A stretch of 64,000 nucleotides of DNA from Welwitschia mirabilis (GCA_051453625.1 JBOZIK010000001.1:263208136-263272135), one strand, 5' to 3'; numbered from the stretch's first letter, positions 22,800 through 35,516 are shown. Notes: generated by a model from the letters alone, not told the origin. Made by a program: numbers and translations.

Positions 22800-23910
22800 A
22801 GTTTGATTCTTATAAAGGAGTGATAAGATCACTAATTATCAAGGGTTTGATTTAATTTTTGAAAAGAAAAATATATTTTAAACTTTGGATAATTTCTTAA
22901 GTTCAAGGTTGATATTTTGAGTTATCATCCTATTTGTCATTCAAATAAAAAATGTGGAATTGCATTCTACAAAAAATTTTTCAACCAAATAAAAATATTG
23001 AGTTTCTCTCCAGTGAGTATGTTCTTCATTCTTAGACTCAAGGCAATGTGTTTTAGTGGGGTTATCATACAAATTTGGTTCATGTAGCATGATTAATATC
23101 TCTATAATTGGTATATGTTGTAAAAATGATGTTAATTTCAGTTCATATTCAAAGTTAAACTCTGTTTTTGTGTCTTTTTTAGTAGCATAAAAACTGTAAT
23201 GGTAATTCGTTTATTGCAAAAATGGTATTTCATCATCCCAAATTGAGTGTCGATGATACAATGGGCAGTTGCACAACAGGCTCTTCCTAAAAGAAGTGGA
23301 TATCCTTCATTATGTTTGATCTTAATTATGATAACATCTATGGGGTAAAAATCTTCCTCAATTTGGATAACTAGGTTTTGATAATTCCAAATGGTTTCAT
23401 GATTAAGATATCAGCTAATTCCAATATGATTGGTATTGGTTCTATTCTGTATTCTAACCCAAGTCTCTTACATATGTGGAGAGGCATGATGTTTACACTT
23501 GATTATATGTTAATTAAAGCTTTCTAAATTTTTTTGTTCCCTTCTAAGTTAACACTCATACTTGTAGCCTTAACATTTTGAATTTAGAACATTTTTGCAT
23601 GACTAAGTTGGAAAGAGATTGAGTAAGAAAAACTTTACTAGTAATGATAAATTTTTATTTTCTTCTTATTAAATATTTACATAACTTAGAATATTTAGGA
23701 TTTTCTTGCATGAGTTTCCAAAAGGGTAAGTTTATATTTACTTCTTACATTAAATCTTTTAGATGTTTATTAAAGGTAGGATTTGAATTCAATCAATTAA
23801 GCCAAGGAGTGACTGGTTTCTTTTCTTCATTTTCTTCTAAGTACTTTTAATAGAGGTTTTAGTAGGTGATGTTGATGAAAGGTTATATGAATCTAAAATT
23901 TCGACATTAT
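22800..23910 (-). pseudogene. pol: Protease region of element II, copy 1
   Basis: The core at about 23600-23180 reads, on the minus strand with frame changes, SVNIMPLHICKRLGL (family: S-NLMP), LELADI, MKPFGII, LVIQIEEDFYPIDVIIIKIK and GYPLLLGRACCATAHCIIDT (family: P-LLGRPFLAT--ALIDV). The active-site D-GAS is damaged: the codons before SSVNI are broken. Joined directly to RT on its 3' side. A plus-strand open frame at 23644-23850 is its antisense shadow. Confidence 0.8.
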
Positions 23911-24010
23911 NNNNNNNNNNNNNNNNNNNNNNNNNNNNNNNNNNNNNNNNNNNNNNNNNNNNNNNNNNNNNNNNNNNNNNNNNNNNNNNNNNNNNNNNNN
24001 NNNNNNNNNN
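23911..24010. other. Assembly gap, 100 N
   Basis: A round 100-N gap of unknown true length. Copy 1 and copy 2 of the protease region meet here: sequence right of the gap is equivalent to about 22800, and sequence left of it to about 25110. Confidence 0.99.
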
Positions 24011-25250
24011 GTTAGATTCTTATTAAGAAGTGATAAGGTTACTGATTATCAAATTTTTCATTTAATTTTTTAAAAAATATATATTTTAGTCCTTGGGATA
24101 ATTTATTAAACTCAAAAATTATATCATAAGGTGTCATCCTATTTGTTATAGGGATGAGAGACATGGGATAACATGGCTTATAAAGATTTTCTACCAAATA
24201 AAGATGTTGAATTTCTTCTCAGTTATGTGTTATTCATCCTCAAACTTAAGCCAGTTTGTTTCAGTGAGGTTATCATATAAAGTTAGTTCATGTAGCATGA
24301 TTAATCTCTCTTTAATTGGTCGATGTTATAAAAACAAGGTTGATTTCAATTCATATTCAAAGTTAAACTCAGTTTCTATGTCTTTTTTGGTAGCATCAAA
24401 AACTCTAATGTTAATTTTTTGTTGGCAAAATGGTATCTCATCATCCCAGATCATTTGTTAATGATGCAATGGGCAGTTGCACAAAAGGCTCTTTCTAAAA
24501 CTACTAGATATCCTCTATCATGTTCTATCTCAATTATAACAACATCAATGTAGTAAAAATCTTCCTTAATTTGAATAGATAGGTGTTTGATAATTCATAA
24601 TGGTTTCTTGATTAAGGTATCAGTTAATTCCAAGATGATCGGTATAGGTTTAACTCTACCTTCTAACCTAAGTATTTTACATATGTAAAGAGAAATGATG
24701 TTTACACTTGATCCTATATCAATTAAATCTTTTCAAATTCCTTTTTTTTTTTCCTTTAAGATAACACTTTTAGTTGCATCCCCAAGGTCTTTGAATTTAG
24801 GGCATTTTTGCATGACAAAGTTGAAAAGAGATTGGACAAGGAAAACTTTGCTAAGAATGATATGTTTTTGCTTTCTTCATACTAAATACTTTCATAATAT
24901 AGAATATTTAGGATTTTATTGCAAGTGTTTCCAAAAGAAGGGGTTGATGTTAGTTTCTTGTATCAAAGCTTTTAGGTATTCATCAAAAGTAGGATTCATA
25001 TTTAATCTATCAAGCCAAGGAGTGGATGGTTTATTTCCATTGTTTCATTGTGAAGTCTTTTTAATGGAGGCCTTAGTAGATTATGTTGATAAAAGGTTTC
25101 ATGAATCTAAAATTTCCACATCATCGCCATCATTTATTTCATTATTTTTAGAAGTTGAAACCTCATGGATAGGAGGTATTGTATCTTTTACACTTCTTAT
25201 TACTATTTTTAAATCTTTCCTAACTTCATTTGGGTTGGGAGTTGGTTGAA
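24011..25250 (-). pseudogene. pol: Protease region of element II, copy 2
   Basis: A second protease region, about 85 to 90 percent like copy 1 by eye. The core at 24860-24370 reads HIILSKVFLVQSLFNFVMQK, CPKFKDLGDATKSVIL, DLIDIGSSVNIISLYICKIL, PIPIILELTDTLIKKPL, a stop, then IQIKEDFYYIDVVIIEIEHD and AFCATAHCIIN. The active site is DIGSS in place of DLGAS, so the catalytic Asp is kept. Contiguous with gag on its 5' side. The 184-codon plus-strand open frame at 24695-25249 is its antisense shadow. Confidence 0.85.
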
Positions 25251-25469
25251 ATGCAAGATACCCTTATGGTTTTTGGTTGGCAAGAATTGTTTGTTAAAGC
25301 ACATTTACTAAATTTTAAATATTCTTATTGGTATTCTCAATGTTGTTATTAGTTTTTTCCTGCACTTTTCTTATCTCTTCTATGAATTCCCTAGGTGGAT
25401 CATTCTAATTTTGTTAAAAATTAGGTTGAAAGTTGGAACTTCTAAATCTACTTTCAAATGGTTTTCATT

Positions 25470-26480
25470 GAGATTACCCATCTAATCTTTGTTGAAACTG
25501 TGATTGAATTTTAAAATTAGGTGTCTTTTGGTTGAAGGCACAAACTTCCTCCAACATCCTTTCCTTACAAGTTGGTAAGAAGGGATATTTTTTTGTTGGA
25601 TGAGAGTCATCTTCATAAATTTCCCAATTTGAAGTTGAGATTTTATTTTTTAATATTTTTGCATCAAATATCATTTTTGTATACTCCTCTAAAGTATAAT
25701 AAAATATTTCATCAGATTTATTGAATCCTCTCTTTCGTATTCTCTATCATTTTTTACTTCCTTTAAGTCTTTTAGAATTTGACCTACTGTGTGATTTTCT
25801 TTAGTGGGTTTAGGCGAATTTAACTTATTTCTACCAAGTTTTCTAACATACTCCATGAATCATCTAAGCCTAAATTTAAAAATTTTCCTCCATAAGAAAA
25901 ATCTACTAGTTTCTTTATTAAAGAATTCAATCCACTATAAAAATGATGTACTAGTTTTTCTTTACAAAATTCATCAATAAGGTTGAAATGGCTAGCTATT
26001 ATAAAATGTTCATAGGATGTTGTATAATTCTCATAGGATTGTTATTAAAAGCTGGTTACTTATTTTCTTCTCATTGGTTACTTATTTTTTTCTCTTCCTC
26101 ATGGAACTCTAACATAAAAATCATTTAATAAACACTGCTTACACTTAACTCCAAGATTTAAGACTTTTATGTGGAATAGTTTAAGAAAAACTTTTGCTCT
26201 TCCTCTAAGTGTGAATAGAAAAATAATCATATAAGTACAATCACTAATATGTTTCTTTCCATTTCCCAAGGTGAGTACAAGTTAATTAATATCAGTCAAA
26301 TGTTGAAAGGGATCTTTCTCTAGTTTCCTCAAAAAAGTTGGATAAGCACTTAAATTTCTTAATTCTATATTATCTTTAGGAGGTATTCAAAAGGATTTTG
26401 AATTTCATATTTTATATTTACAATTAAATCCCTAAGAATAACTTTTTCATTTGAGAAAGTAGTTCTTGTTATGATTAGAG
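25470..26480 (-). pseudogene. gag: Decayed gag of element II with damaged zinc knuckle
   Basis: Gag packages element RNA. At about 26000-25830 the minus strand reads EFCKEKLVHHFYSGLNSLIK, LVDFSYGGKFLNLGLDDSWS and MLENLVEIS, matching the family's FYNGL, IDAA-GG-LLN and A-ELIE-LA. The open frame at 25474-25674 holds the former zinc knuckle: NWEIYEDDSHPTKKYPFLP, where Cys would be expected at the W/Y positions (C-x2-C-x4-H-x4-C), so metal binding is lost; the histidine remains. After it comes KERMLEEVCAFNQ. The upstream part to 26480 parallels gag of element I. Confidence 0.85.
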
Positions 26481-26824
26481 TATTAGATAAAGCAACTTAA
26501 TTTTATTTTTGTGACGATTCTAATACATATTACATATTCGAAGAAATAATATGATCTATTCTACACTACAATTTTCTTTTGCAAAATTTAATTCTAAAAT
26601 AATAAAAATTGAAAAACCTTCTTCTTTAATTCTAAGAATTTGCATACATAAAGTGTGCATATCTAGATTTAGCTTGAAGTCAAATAATCCTTTTCTGATG
26701 TTTTATTTGATCAAGTTCTGTTCTCTCTGATATTTTATCTTTTTACCAAAATTCACCATATCCTTGCATGCTCTATTAAAAGATAGAAAACCAAAATAAA
26801 AAACAATAGAATGTCATCCACCTA

Positions 26825-27080
26825 ATCGTGGAGATGACATGAAGGATGATGATCATAGTAACAAAAATCCAAATAAAATGATAATTTATTTAAACTTATA
26901 AAAAAAGAAAATTTTGAAATGTAGAAAAATAACAAAACTGTTATCTTGTTTGTCATGGAGATGATAGAGACGGTGATAGTTTTATTACTTAAAAACAAAA
27001 AAATTGAAAAAATAAAAACTAATTTTAAAATTTTAGAATTTTCATGCCCAATATCGTGGGGACAAAAGAGAGAATAATAG
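26825..27080. repeat. Three copies of the GGATGACA-type motif in the leader of element II
   Basis: At 26825 (ATCGTGGAGATGACATGAAG), 26949 (TTGTCATGGAGATGATAGAG) and 27043 (ATATCGTGGGGACAAAAGAG), about 95-125 bp apart, between gag and PBS. They are the counterparts of those in element I at 6820-7160. Confidence 0.65.
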
Positions 27081-27230
27081 GTTCCCTTAAAAATTACAGA
27101 AAATAAAATTACATAGAAATAAACCTACTTTGAACTATACTATAAATACAACATTAATTTAAATAAATAAACTGAACAATATATTCAATATACTTATTTG
27201 GTTAATAATAATTTTTTATCTCCTTGCAAC

Positions 27231-27250
27231 CTTCCCTAGCAATAGAGTCA
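27231..27250 (-). promoter_or_regulatory. PBS of element II, decayed tRNA-Asp type
   Basis: Plus-strand CTTCCCTAGCAATAGAGTCA, 3 bp from the LTR edge. Its minus strand TGACTCTATTGCTAGGGAAG resembles TGGCGCCGTTGCCGGGGA, the complement of plant tRNA-Asp used by Athila, with the CpG positions lost. Confidence 0.65.
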
Positions 27251-27253
27251 AAA

Positions 27254-28504
27254 TGTTATAGTGTGAATTTATGTAATGTTGAACTTCTTTAGGTAAACTT
27301 GTAAATCAAATAATTGTAGAAAACATACACTATATAGATGGGAGTTCAACTAAATGTCATAATTCCAATAAAGGCATTAGGATAATAGTTAGAGAATTGA
27401 TTTCCAATATGTTTTTGGTCCTTTATCTTATAAAAGCTAAAAGTAAATAAACAAGTTAATGTAATGCAAGTGAATGAAAATGAAATGAAAATAGATATGA
27501 AATGAACTCTCTTGTTCCTAATCCTTTTGTTACAAGGACTAGCTTCTCTATAACTTAGATCAATTAAGAAGAGTATTCAATTAGCTCTTAACTAATATAA
27601 ACTATGAGATATATCAAGTAGAATATAAAATGTAAAATGAAATCGAATGAAAAAGCAACACAAATACAATACTAAATAAGGTCAACCTTAACAAAAGTTA
27701 CCCTTATAATCTAGATAAATCACGAAGTTATCACTTTAAACTACGATTAATTTAAATCATAAAGGACATATAGAATTAAAATGAAATAGAATTTTTATTG
27801 ATTTAAAAAAGTATTTGAATTAACTTAAGAACTTACATCTACTTATAAATAGAATAACAACACCTCATTGGAAGAGACTCAATCTAACACCAATGAAACT
27901 CCTTTATGTAGCTTTGGATGGATCTCTTATGCTTTAATATTCCATTACAAGAATATTAGGTATAAAATATACAAAAAAAAATTAAAGAGGGAAAGAGTAT
28001 TTATAGTTTGAAATTGTAGTTGTAGAAACTGAATCTTAGAAGTTGGAAAAGATACCTAATAGCCCATATGAGTCTTTTGACACCATTACAAAGGTATTTC
28101 TTTCAAATCATACAGAAATGGCTATCATCCTGACTATCTTTGGTATGATATAGGGACATCACCCTATGTTAAAATATCTTAATGCCCCATTATTAGCACT
28201 GTAGCTTCTGTCTATGTCAGTAATGTCATTGTCCTACTTGTTATGAGGACAACATAGGGGACGATAGTCTTCTTTATCTTCAATTACAAAGGTAAATCAG
28301 TCTTTTGCATCATGAATTCTTCTTCCAAATATATACAGTATTAAAATAAGCCTAAGAAACCATCAAATATGCTAATAATTACATGTTTTAATAATAATCT
28401 TATTAGATCTTCATAATTATCAGTATTGCATCCACACCTATGTAAATGTCCAACAAAAGCACTCAAAATACGTCATCAAATTCCTACAAATTAGCATTAC
28501 AACA
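27254..28504 (-). repeat. 5' LTR of element II (1251 bp)
   Basis: Begins TGTTATAGTGTGAATTTATG and ends GCATTACAACA (minus-strand start TGTTGTAATGC, a common plant LTR start). Full-length direct repeat of 16514-17765 and similar to 7333-8566. The TATA-like box is at 27998-28006; the GGATGACATAGGG-type motif is at 28137-28170 and 28239-28267. Confidence 0.85.
27998..28006 (-). promoter_or_regulatory. TATA-like box, element II 5' LTR
   Basis: Minus-strand CTATAAATACTCTTTCCC, at the same LTR position as in the other two copies. As the 5' LTR, this would have been the promoter driving the element. Confidence 0.5.
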
Positions 28505-29112
28505 CATGAGTATGTGTACTTCTTATTTTATTTTTTAAGTTTATCTTTCAATTTTACTTTCTTAGATTATCTTGAATTTTAATTAGTTCTCTATGTCTTA
28601 CTTTAATTGTGCTTTTTGCAAGTTTTTATTTTTATATTATTTTTAGGTTTGCGTGTTAACTTATTGGCTATCACTTAGGATCTACTATTTACATCTAATG
28701 TTATCTTGGATATTGCCATATTGAATTTACATTTATCTTAAGCTTTTGATATTAATAAATTTCTAGTAAGTAAGATTAATATACACCTTATAATTTGAGA
28801 GATCCTAGTGATTATCTCATATACTATTTAAATTAATTTTTATTACTCAATCCTTCTCATTTATATTTATGAATAATGATAAGAGAACATTACATGAAAT
28901 ATTTCAAAATAAAAAAAAGAGCTATAAATAAAAAATGATGTTAAAACTAGGAATTATGGTTCTTTCTATTTTTAAGCTCTCTCTTTTTTCCCTTCTTGTT
29001 TTTAGCCTTATAGTAAAAATAATTATGATGAGTTTTAACATTTTAGAACTCCTACTCCATTTTGAAAATAAATCTATAATTAATTTAGTATATGTTAACC
29101 CCCTTTACTACA

Positions 29113-29596
29113 GGAACGTCAAGAAGAAATAGATTTCTTACATCTGTTAAGTTCTCGTATCCACTAAAATAATCAAGACGATTTACTTTGTAATTTAATA
29201 TAAGAGCTTTGAAAAATGCAAGATGTCACCTATAAAAATATGAAGAATCTTATAGACATACTTTAATAAATAATGTTAGAAAATCAAATATCTCAAGATT
29301 CTCTTATAACATGACATTCACAAGCCTATACCATTATGTCTTCTATATTTTACTTTTAGAGTGAGGAGAAAAACATCAAAATAAATATACATAGTAATTA
29401 CTTATATTTTCATGATAATCTTTTAGATGACTAATGTCCAATAGGAGAAATCCAAAGTAAGAATAAAATCATTTCAAATAATGAATTAAATAAGAATGAT
29501 GAGAAAAATAATTTGTTAGATGATGTCATAGAGATATTAGATTATATTCTTAATATTCACTTACTATTAGAAAATCATTGTGAATGGAAGAATTAA
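29113..29596 (+). pseudogene. Unrecognised decayed reading frame, about 160 codons
   Basis: A single plus-strand frame stays protein-like for about 160 codons, rich in charged and amide residues. Segments include QERQEEIDFLHLLSSRIH, NNQDDLLCNLI, KMQDVTYKNMKNLIDIL, IMLENQISQDSLIT and NNLLDDVIEILDYILNIHLL. About nine stops interrupt it (TAA, TAG and TGA); each could come from CAA, CAG or CGA by one C-to-T change. The composition suggests a helical, coiled-coil-like protein, such as part of a Gag or pararetrovirus-type structural protein, but I do not recognise the family. Confidence 0.4.
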
Positions 29597-32489
29597 TTTT
29601 AGAGAAATATAAAAATTTCCCAATCCATCATGAAAATAGTGATCACATCTCTCTTTCTTAGATTTTTGAGAAATTTAATAACTGGGAAATGATGACATGT
29701 AATGAGATGATAATGAAAATAATGAGAGAAAGGAGGATAAGAAAGATGTTAAGGAGATCCAATAAAATCCAATAAGGAATATATTTCTTACATATCATAA
29801 AGTAATTAAAGAGTGTAATCCTATAAAAAATGTTTCTCCATCTCTTGCACTTATGCTTTGAAGTGAAAATAAAACATTATTCTTTTTTCTAATTCCAATT
29901 ATACATTACCTCCTACATTTTAAAATATGATGTGGGATTTTTTAAAAAATTAAATTGAAGAAAGCCTTATCTTCTTGATGCAAAAACATGTATTAAGTTA
30001 AATCTTATAAAAATTCTAAGTCTTACTAAACATACTCTAATCAATTATCCTAAGAAGCCATCTGATATTCTAGGATCCATTCTTTAAGTAGTTCCATTAA
30101 TAAATCATGGAATGATCATCATATTTTACATTAATTTAATAAGAGATTATGTGTTAATGAAATTTATCAATTATTTGTCTCTTATTTAGATTATAAATTT
30201 TGTTCTATTAAGGTATTATCAATATATTTTCATTTCCACTAAATGATTTTATTTTAAAACTATCATATACTTTTCATGCTCTATTAATTGGTTTTTATAT
30301 GGTTTAATTCTTTTTTTAAGAAAAAAGTACAATGCAACAACTATGTTGGAGTATATATCTTCTTAGCATAGGAATAAATTTAAAGTAAAGAAATAACATT
30401 CTACTTCAAGTAATTGATTTAATGGATCCTATTCTCTTAAGAAGATGTTCATCACTTATCTTTATGTAAATTTAATTATTTAAATAGTTTCTCTTTTCCA
30501 ACATCTATTAATTTGATTTTACTTCAGTTTTTTTATCATTTAGTATGTTTAATCAATGCTTTGGCAACTTAGAGGTAATCAATTTAATTTTATCTAATTG
30601 AAAGGCATTCAAAACCCTATGAAACTCTCATTCTAGAAGAGAAATATTCTTAATTATTTTTTTATATTATATGATTGTTGAAAGGTTATTAATTATTTTT
30701 TTATATTGTATGATTGTTTTCTTCATAAGCTTCATTTTTATTAAGGCTACAAGTTATTAGTACTTTGATAATGCATATAGTATCTCTTAATATCTGTGAA
30801 TAAATATATAAATATAAAGAAAAATAAAATATCAAGTTATATTGTGAAAGTACTTTTCATAATCACTTATAATATATATCAAGGATTACCACTCTAGGGA
30901 AAAAGTTACTTAATGATCTATGTTTTGTCTAATAAGTCCTATCATTTATGGTAAAAGTAAATTTAGTGGTATAGAACTAATTACTCCATAATGGAAGAAT
31001 TCCAAGGTAAAATGAGCTATAGCTCAAAGTATTCCATGAATATCATATTATCAACTATTATCATTTTGCATCCATTTTTAAAGTTAATTCTTGAGATTAT
31101 AGCTATGATATGTCAAACTTAATTAATAAATTATTATTTTTATCCATGTTATTTAAATAAAAAAATGATGTTTTTCTGATTAGAAATAATCTATTTTAAA
31201 TTGCTAACTAGAAACTATTGGTAAGTGATCATATTCAAATAGAATATGTTCTAAAGAAATGAATTTGTTTCTATTTATTAAATTAGATAATTTCACAGTT
31301 GTTAATCATATTTTTTCTATTTAGAGTAGCACTAATGCATTAGAAAAACCAATTTGGTATTTTAAAAAACATTCACATTTATTTCAAATAAACTACCTAG
31401 TCTTAAAATATTAGGATTTAGAATCTAAGTAGTTTAATATTTGTTTTCATGATGCCTTAGCATATTTTGGTTTATTTTATTTTCCTTTCTTATTTTATTT
31501 TGGTGTGATTTTTCTTCTTGTATTTCACTTTTATTTTATATCCCTTAAAAATTTTATCTTATTTCTTCTGATCATCACATGTAAACTTACTTAAAATTTA
31601 GGATAAATTTATCTAGTTTATGGGGGATGAAATCTTTAAAGTCATCAAAAGATTGAATACAATTAGAATGAATTTGGTTATTGAAAATATGTTTTTCATA
31701 AAACTAAAATCATAGTTTTGAATTTCATGTATGATGTTTGATTAGAATATCATTTTAATATGTGGTCTATCTTGATAGTGTAATTACATTTAATACTTTA
31801 AGTTATGTTTCATCATTTTTTTCAATTTGGTTTGATTCTTTTTTTTCTACTTTTTTTATCATGGAGTGATAAATACTTAGTGGAAGGCTATGTTCCAAGT
31901 CAAATTAGTGATATTTAATATCATATTTAGAGTATAGTTTAGGTCTATTTAAATAGATTTTTGATTAATTCAAGAAGAAATTAGAAATCTATCAAGATGA
32001 TAAAATAAAGCATCAATTTTTAATATTATGAACTCTTTCCTAATACATTTCAAACACCGTAACTTATCTAGAACATTATAAATCCAATTCAAAATAAGAA
32101 GTAATAACTGAGAAGGCCAAAAGATGGAAAAGAAGTGTCATCCACCTAGACATATAGATGATAATTATAGAATGATAGCCACTTATAGAGTAGAAGCACA
32201 TTATAAGGATAGCTTTAACTAGCTTTGATAAAGGAATAGAAGGTATACCACCAAATTTAACTCCTTTGAAAAGCCAATTCTAAAAGAATAAAGCATTAGA
32301 GATAAAAATAAAATCCAATTTTAATCATTAAAATAGAGAATATTTCAAAAGAACTAGCACCCTATCAAATACTATGTCTATTATTCACCTAGTCCTCCAA
32401 ATGACTTCTCAAGATAAATAGTAGTAGTAAAAGAAATAAAAAATTAATTTTTGCGTTATCATTCACCCCTTTAGTCATCAAGATGATAC

Positions 32490-32700
32490 CCAATAGATGA
32501 TATTAAGATGTCACATCAAGAAGATGTTACACTAATAAGATGCATGAAAGAATATGTTAGATAAAGAAGATACATTACACTAAGATGTTATACCAATAAG
32601 ACATGTGAAAGAATACATTACACCAAGAATACAGTGAAAGACAACATTACGTTGATAAGACATTACATCAAAAAGACATGTCAGACCAAGAAGAAGATTT
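32490..32700. repeat. Short degenerate direct repeats (ATTACACCAAGAAGAC type)
   Basis: About six imperfect repeats such as GATGTTACACTAATAAGA, CATTACACTAAGATG, CATTACACCAAGAATAC and CATTACATCAAAAAGACATG, spaced about 25-40 bp. Confidence 0.5.
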
Positions 32701-32819
32701 TATGTCCTCTGCTTAGTTATCCAGATGACACTCAGTGAGATAAAAACTCTAACGATTGTAAAATGGATTCCATCCATTACAAATGAATGGTATGATTAAT
32801 CTTGATCTTTTACTATGCT

Positions 32820-35502
32820 TGTAGTACTCGGAATTTTTAATGTTGAAAACTTCAAAACTTTCTTTGATGCTTTGATATTTGAAATATAAAACCTTTTATA
32901 AAATTAAATCTAAAGATAAAGGCTTAATCTTAGTCTAATATAATTGTATAAGATGCAATTTAATATGATTATTAAATAAAATTACCTAAGTTATTTATAC
33001 TATTTAATGTTATTCATTTATCAAATGATAATAGTAATTTAAAATGTTTAAAAAAGATAAAATGAAGTGTGTTTTTAATTTGAAACACCCTAGGTTTACC
33101 GTAAAGGACAAGGATTAAGCTCAGATNNNNNNNNNNNNNNNNNAAAAGTTACATTCAAGCCATTTTTGCATTTAAAAAAAGAATTTCAAAATAGTAAATG
33201 AAAACATCTGAAAATGATAAAATGGAGTATGTTTTTTACTGGAAACACCTAGTTCTTAACCTAAAGGATAAAGATTAAGCTTACATTTATAAAAAGACTA
33301 TTCAAAATCTTGTTTTAAAAAAATTTAAAATTTTAAAGAATATAAATATGATTGCTGATTTCGATAAGAAGAAGGATGCCTTTCTTGAAGAGGGATAATT
33401 GACTGATGCAAAAGAGAAAGAAAAACATTGAGATGAGAAGGAATAAAATGGAGGAATACAATGCATAAACAAGATTGCATTACAAAAGATAATTAATTTT
33501 GAGATTTTATGATGAAGGGCTTAGGTAAAAATGCAATAAAAGTGGCTAATAAAAATATGGAGATTAAGAAGAAATTTGATCATTTAGAAGGAATAAAAAT
33601 AACACATGCTGCTTGCATGGAAATTAATCATGCATTGCTAAAAATCATTATAATATGATGGTAGTTAAATTTTAAATGAGTTGTTTCTTTTATTTAACAA
33701 GTAACTTCTTGATTCAATGGTAAAAGAAAAAATGATAGAAAGAAAGGTTTTCATATGACTCTGTAACCTTCCTTTTTCTTTTACTTCTTCTTTAATTTAA
33801 AAAACATCTAAGAAAAATACATTAAGAAAAAACCTTATCAAATTGGATATCTAATACTTGGGTATTCTTATTTCCTATGCGATTTCGTGTGGGCATCTTA
33901 AGTTCAACTATCCTCATAAAAATTAATTAAGTCTATTAATGATTATCCAAAATATAAGACCTATATTATTTATGCTTATTTGATAGAATAAGTAAATTTA
34001 AAATGAATATAAATTAATGCTATTATTTAAACATTCTATAAAAATATTAAATTACCTATAAGTAGATTCTTGATAAAAATCTAATAGATGCATGCTTTAT
34101 TAACTTGAAAATGAGACATCACTCTTATACAATAACTAATATTCCTTCATCAATGAAATATACCACTTAAGGATTAAATACAATGATAATTTCGAATGCA
34201 AGTTTACAAGGAAAAAATCAATAACAAACTTATAGGAGTTACAGAAATGCTTAAGCAATTATTCACAAAAATGAGAAAATTCCATAGTAGACACCAAGTT
34301 TAAACCTCTTTTGGATCATTCCTCAAATCTTTTCCTACACAACAGGCATGGTGTAATAACTATACCTCCATAGTTTTCATTATGATCCATGGTAAGGTTT
34401 AACATAAGGAGGTTTTCAAGAACAATAAATGATCCACAAGAATATCAAATGAACAAAACATCAAATCAATACAACAATCAAGGTACAATATCCAGGTCTT
34501 ACAAAAATGTTCAATGAATAGTATACCCTATTAGACAGGTGTCAATTACTCATTATCTACTAGATTATTCCTATGGCCAATAGAAACCCTTTAGGGGCGA
34601 TAACCTCTTGAAGCTACATGACATCATGTCATGCAATATCTAGATGGGTAACCACCCTGATCACTGACAGTCACTCTTGTGGCTAGTAGGAGCCCTTTAG
34701 GTGGCCTAGCCCTTAAATTCGCATGATTTGATCATAATAAAGCTTTACACATCATAGATAAATCATATATAGGATATGCATAAGAAAACGATTTACTTCA
34801 AACATGTGAAGTATGCATGAGTCAATTAGAATATATAAGAGATAGAAGGGGTTACATGAAACCATATGAAAAATTAAAGTAAGCCAAAAAACCATACAAG
34901 AATAAGATGAAATACCATAAAACCATACTAATTTTAAGAAGAAATCAAGATCTCATGAAGGTTACAAGGCTTTAAGGCGTTATAAGCTTTAAGACTCAGT
35001 AGAAAAAGGATTCTTCAAAAGAAAAAAAGTGAGGAAAAAGGAGGAGGAGGAGGGTCTTATTTAAAGATAAGATTTGATGGAATGTGAAGATTCATAAGCA
35101 TATAAATATTAAACATCATAAATGAGGGTAGTTATATGATAGGGATTTTTATTACCTTGCTAGACGACTAGGAAAATAATAAGTGACAATTAAGATTACA
35201 TAATTAATAAATAATAATATGTTAATAGTAATTAAAAAATTTCATAAATATGGTAGTGTTTTTAATAATAAATAACACAATAACTATACACATTAAGCAT
35301 CTTTTAATCATAATAAATTCAAATTAAAATCCATAACTCATTGATATTTTTTAAAATGAGTAATTGAATGAATAAGCTAAAGCATAAAATAATAGTTATG
35401 AAACTATTAGTAATAAGAAAAACATACAAGATTTTGCATGAATTATTAGCCTTAAAATATTTTGGACTTGAGTCTTGGTTATTTGAAATTTGGAACATGA
35501 CA
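32820..35502 (-). repeat. 3' LTR of A2 (2683 bp)
   Basis: Plus-strand start TGTAGTACTCGGAATTTTTA and end TTGGAACATGACA. Direct repeat of 36213-39025 over its length, with matching landmarks such as AAGAAGAAGGATG near 33370, CCTATGGCCAATAG near 34570 and the purine run AAAGGAGGAGGAGGAGGG near 35040. A 17-N gap is at 33127-33143. Confidence 0.88.
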
Positions 35503-35516
35503 TTTCTCCACCTCTT
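35503..35516 (-). promoter_or_regulatory. Polypurine tract of A2
   Basis: Minus-strand AAGAGGTGGAGAAA immediately precedes the 3' LTR start TGTCATG. This is the plus-strand primer site in reverse transcription; coding relatives have AAGGGGGGAGAA-like tracts here. Confidence 0.8.

Larger units (their letters stand above)
16514..28504 (-). mobile_element. Element II: Athila/Tat-like Ty3/Gypsy element, LTR to LTR, probably composite
   Basis: Minus-strand order: 5' LTR (27254-28504), PBS, leader, gag, protease, RT, RNase H, integrase, about 2.4 kb of 3' non-coding DNA, 3' LTR (16514-17765). At about 12 kb it fits Athila sizes. Two facts suggest a join of two copies: the protease region occurs twice, on either side of the 100-N gap at 23911-24010, and the flanking pentamers (TAACA and CATGA) do not match. 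The two LTRs differ at roughly one base in seven by eye. Confidence 0.8.
28505..32819. other. Unassigned AT-rich sequence between elements II and A2
   Basis: About 4.3 kb with no LTR pair or PBS and no recognisable pol motif on either strand. It may include the displaced remainder of the element III LTR. The one protein-like signal is at 29113-29596. An open frame at 28935-29132 is hydrophobic, short and unconvincing. Confidence 0.5.

Noticed and set aside
24695-25249. Longest gap-free open frame, 184 codons, plus strand
   Set aside because: It is antisense to the protease region of element II (copy 2); the minus strand reads clear protease motifs with the active site. The plus-strand product has no recognisable domain.
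28500-28504. CAACA as the right target duplication of element II against TAACA on the left
   Set aside because: CAACA also ends the LTR of element I, so it belongs to the LTR. The true flanks TAACA and CATGA do not match.
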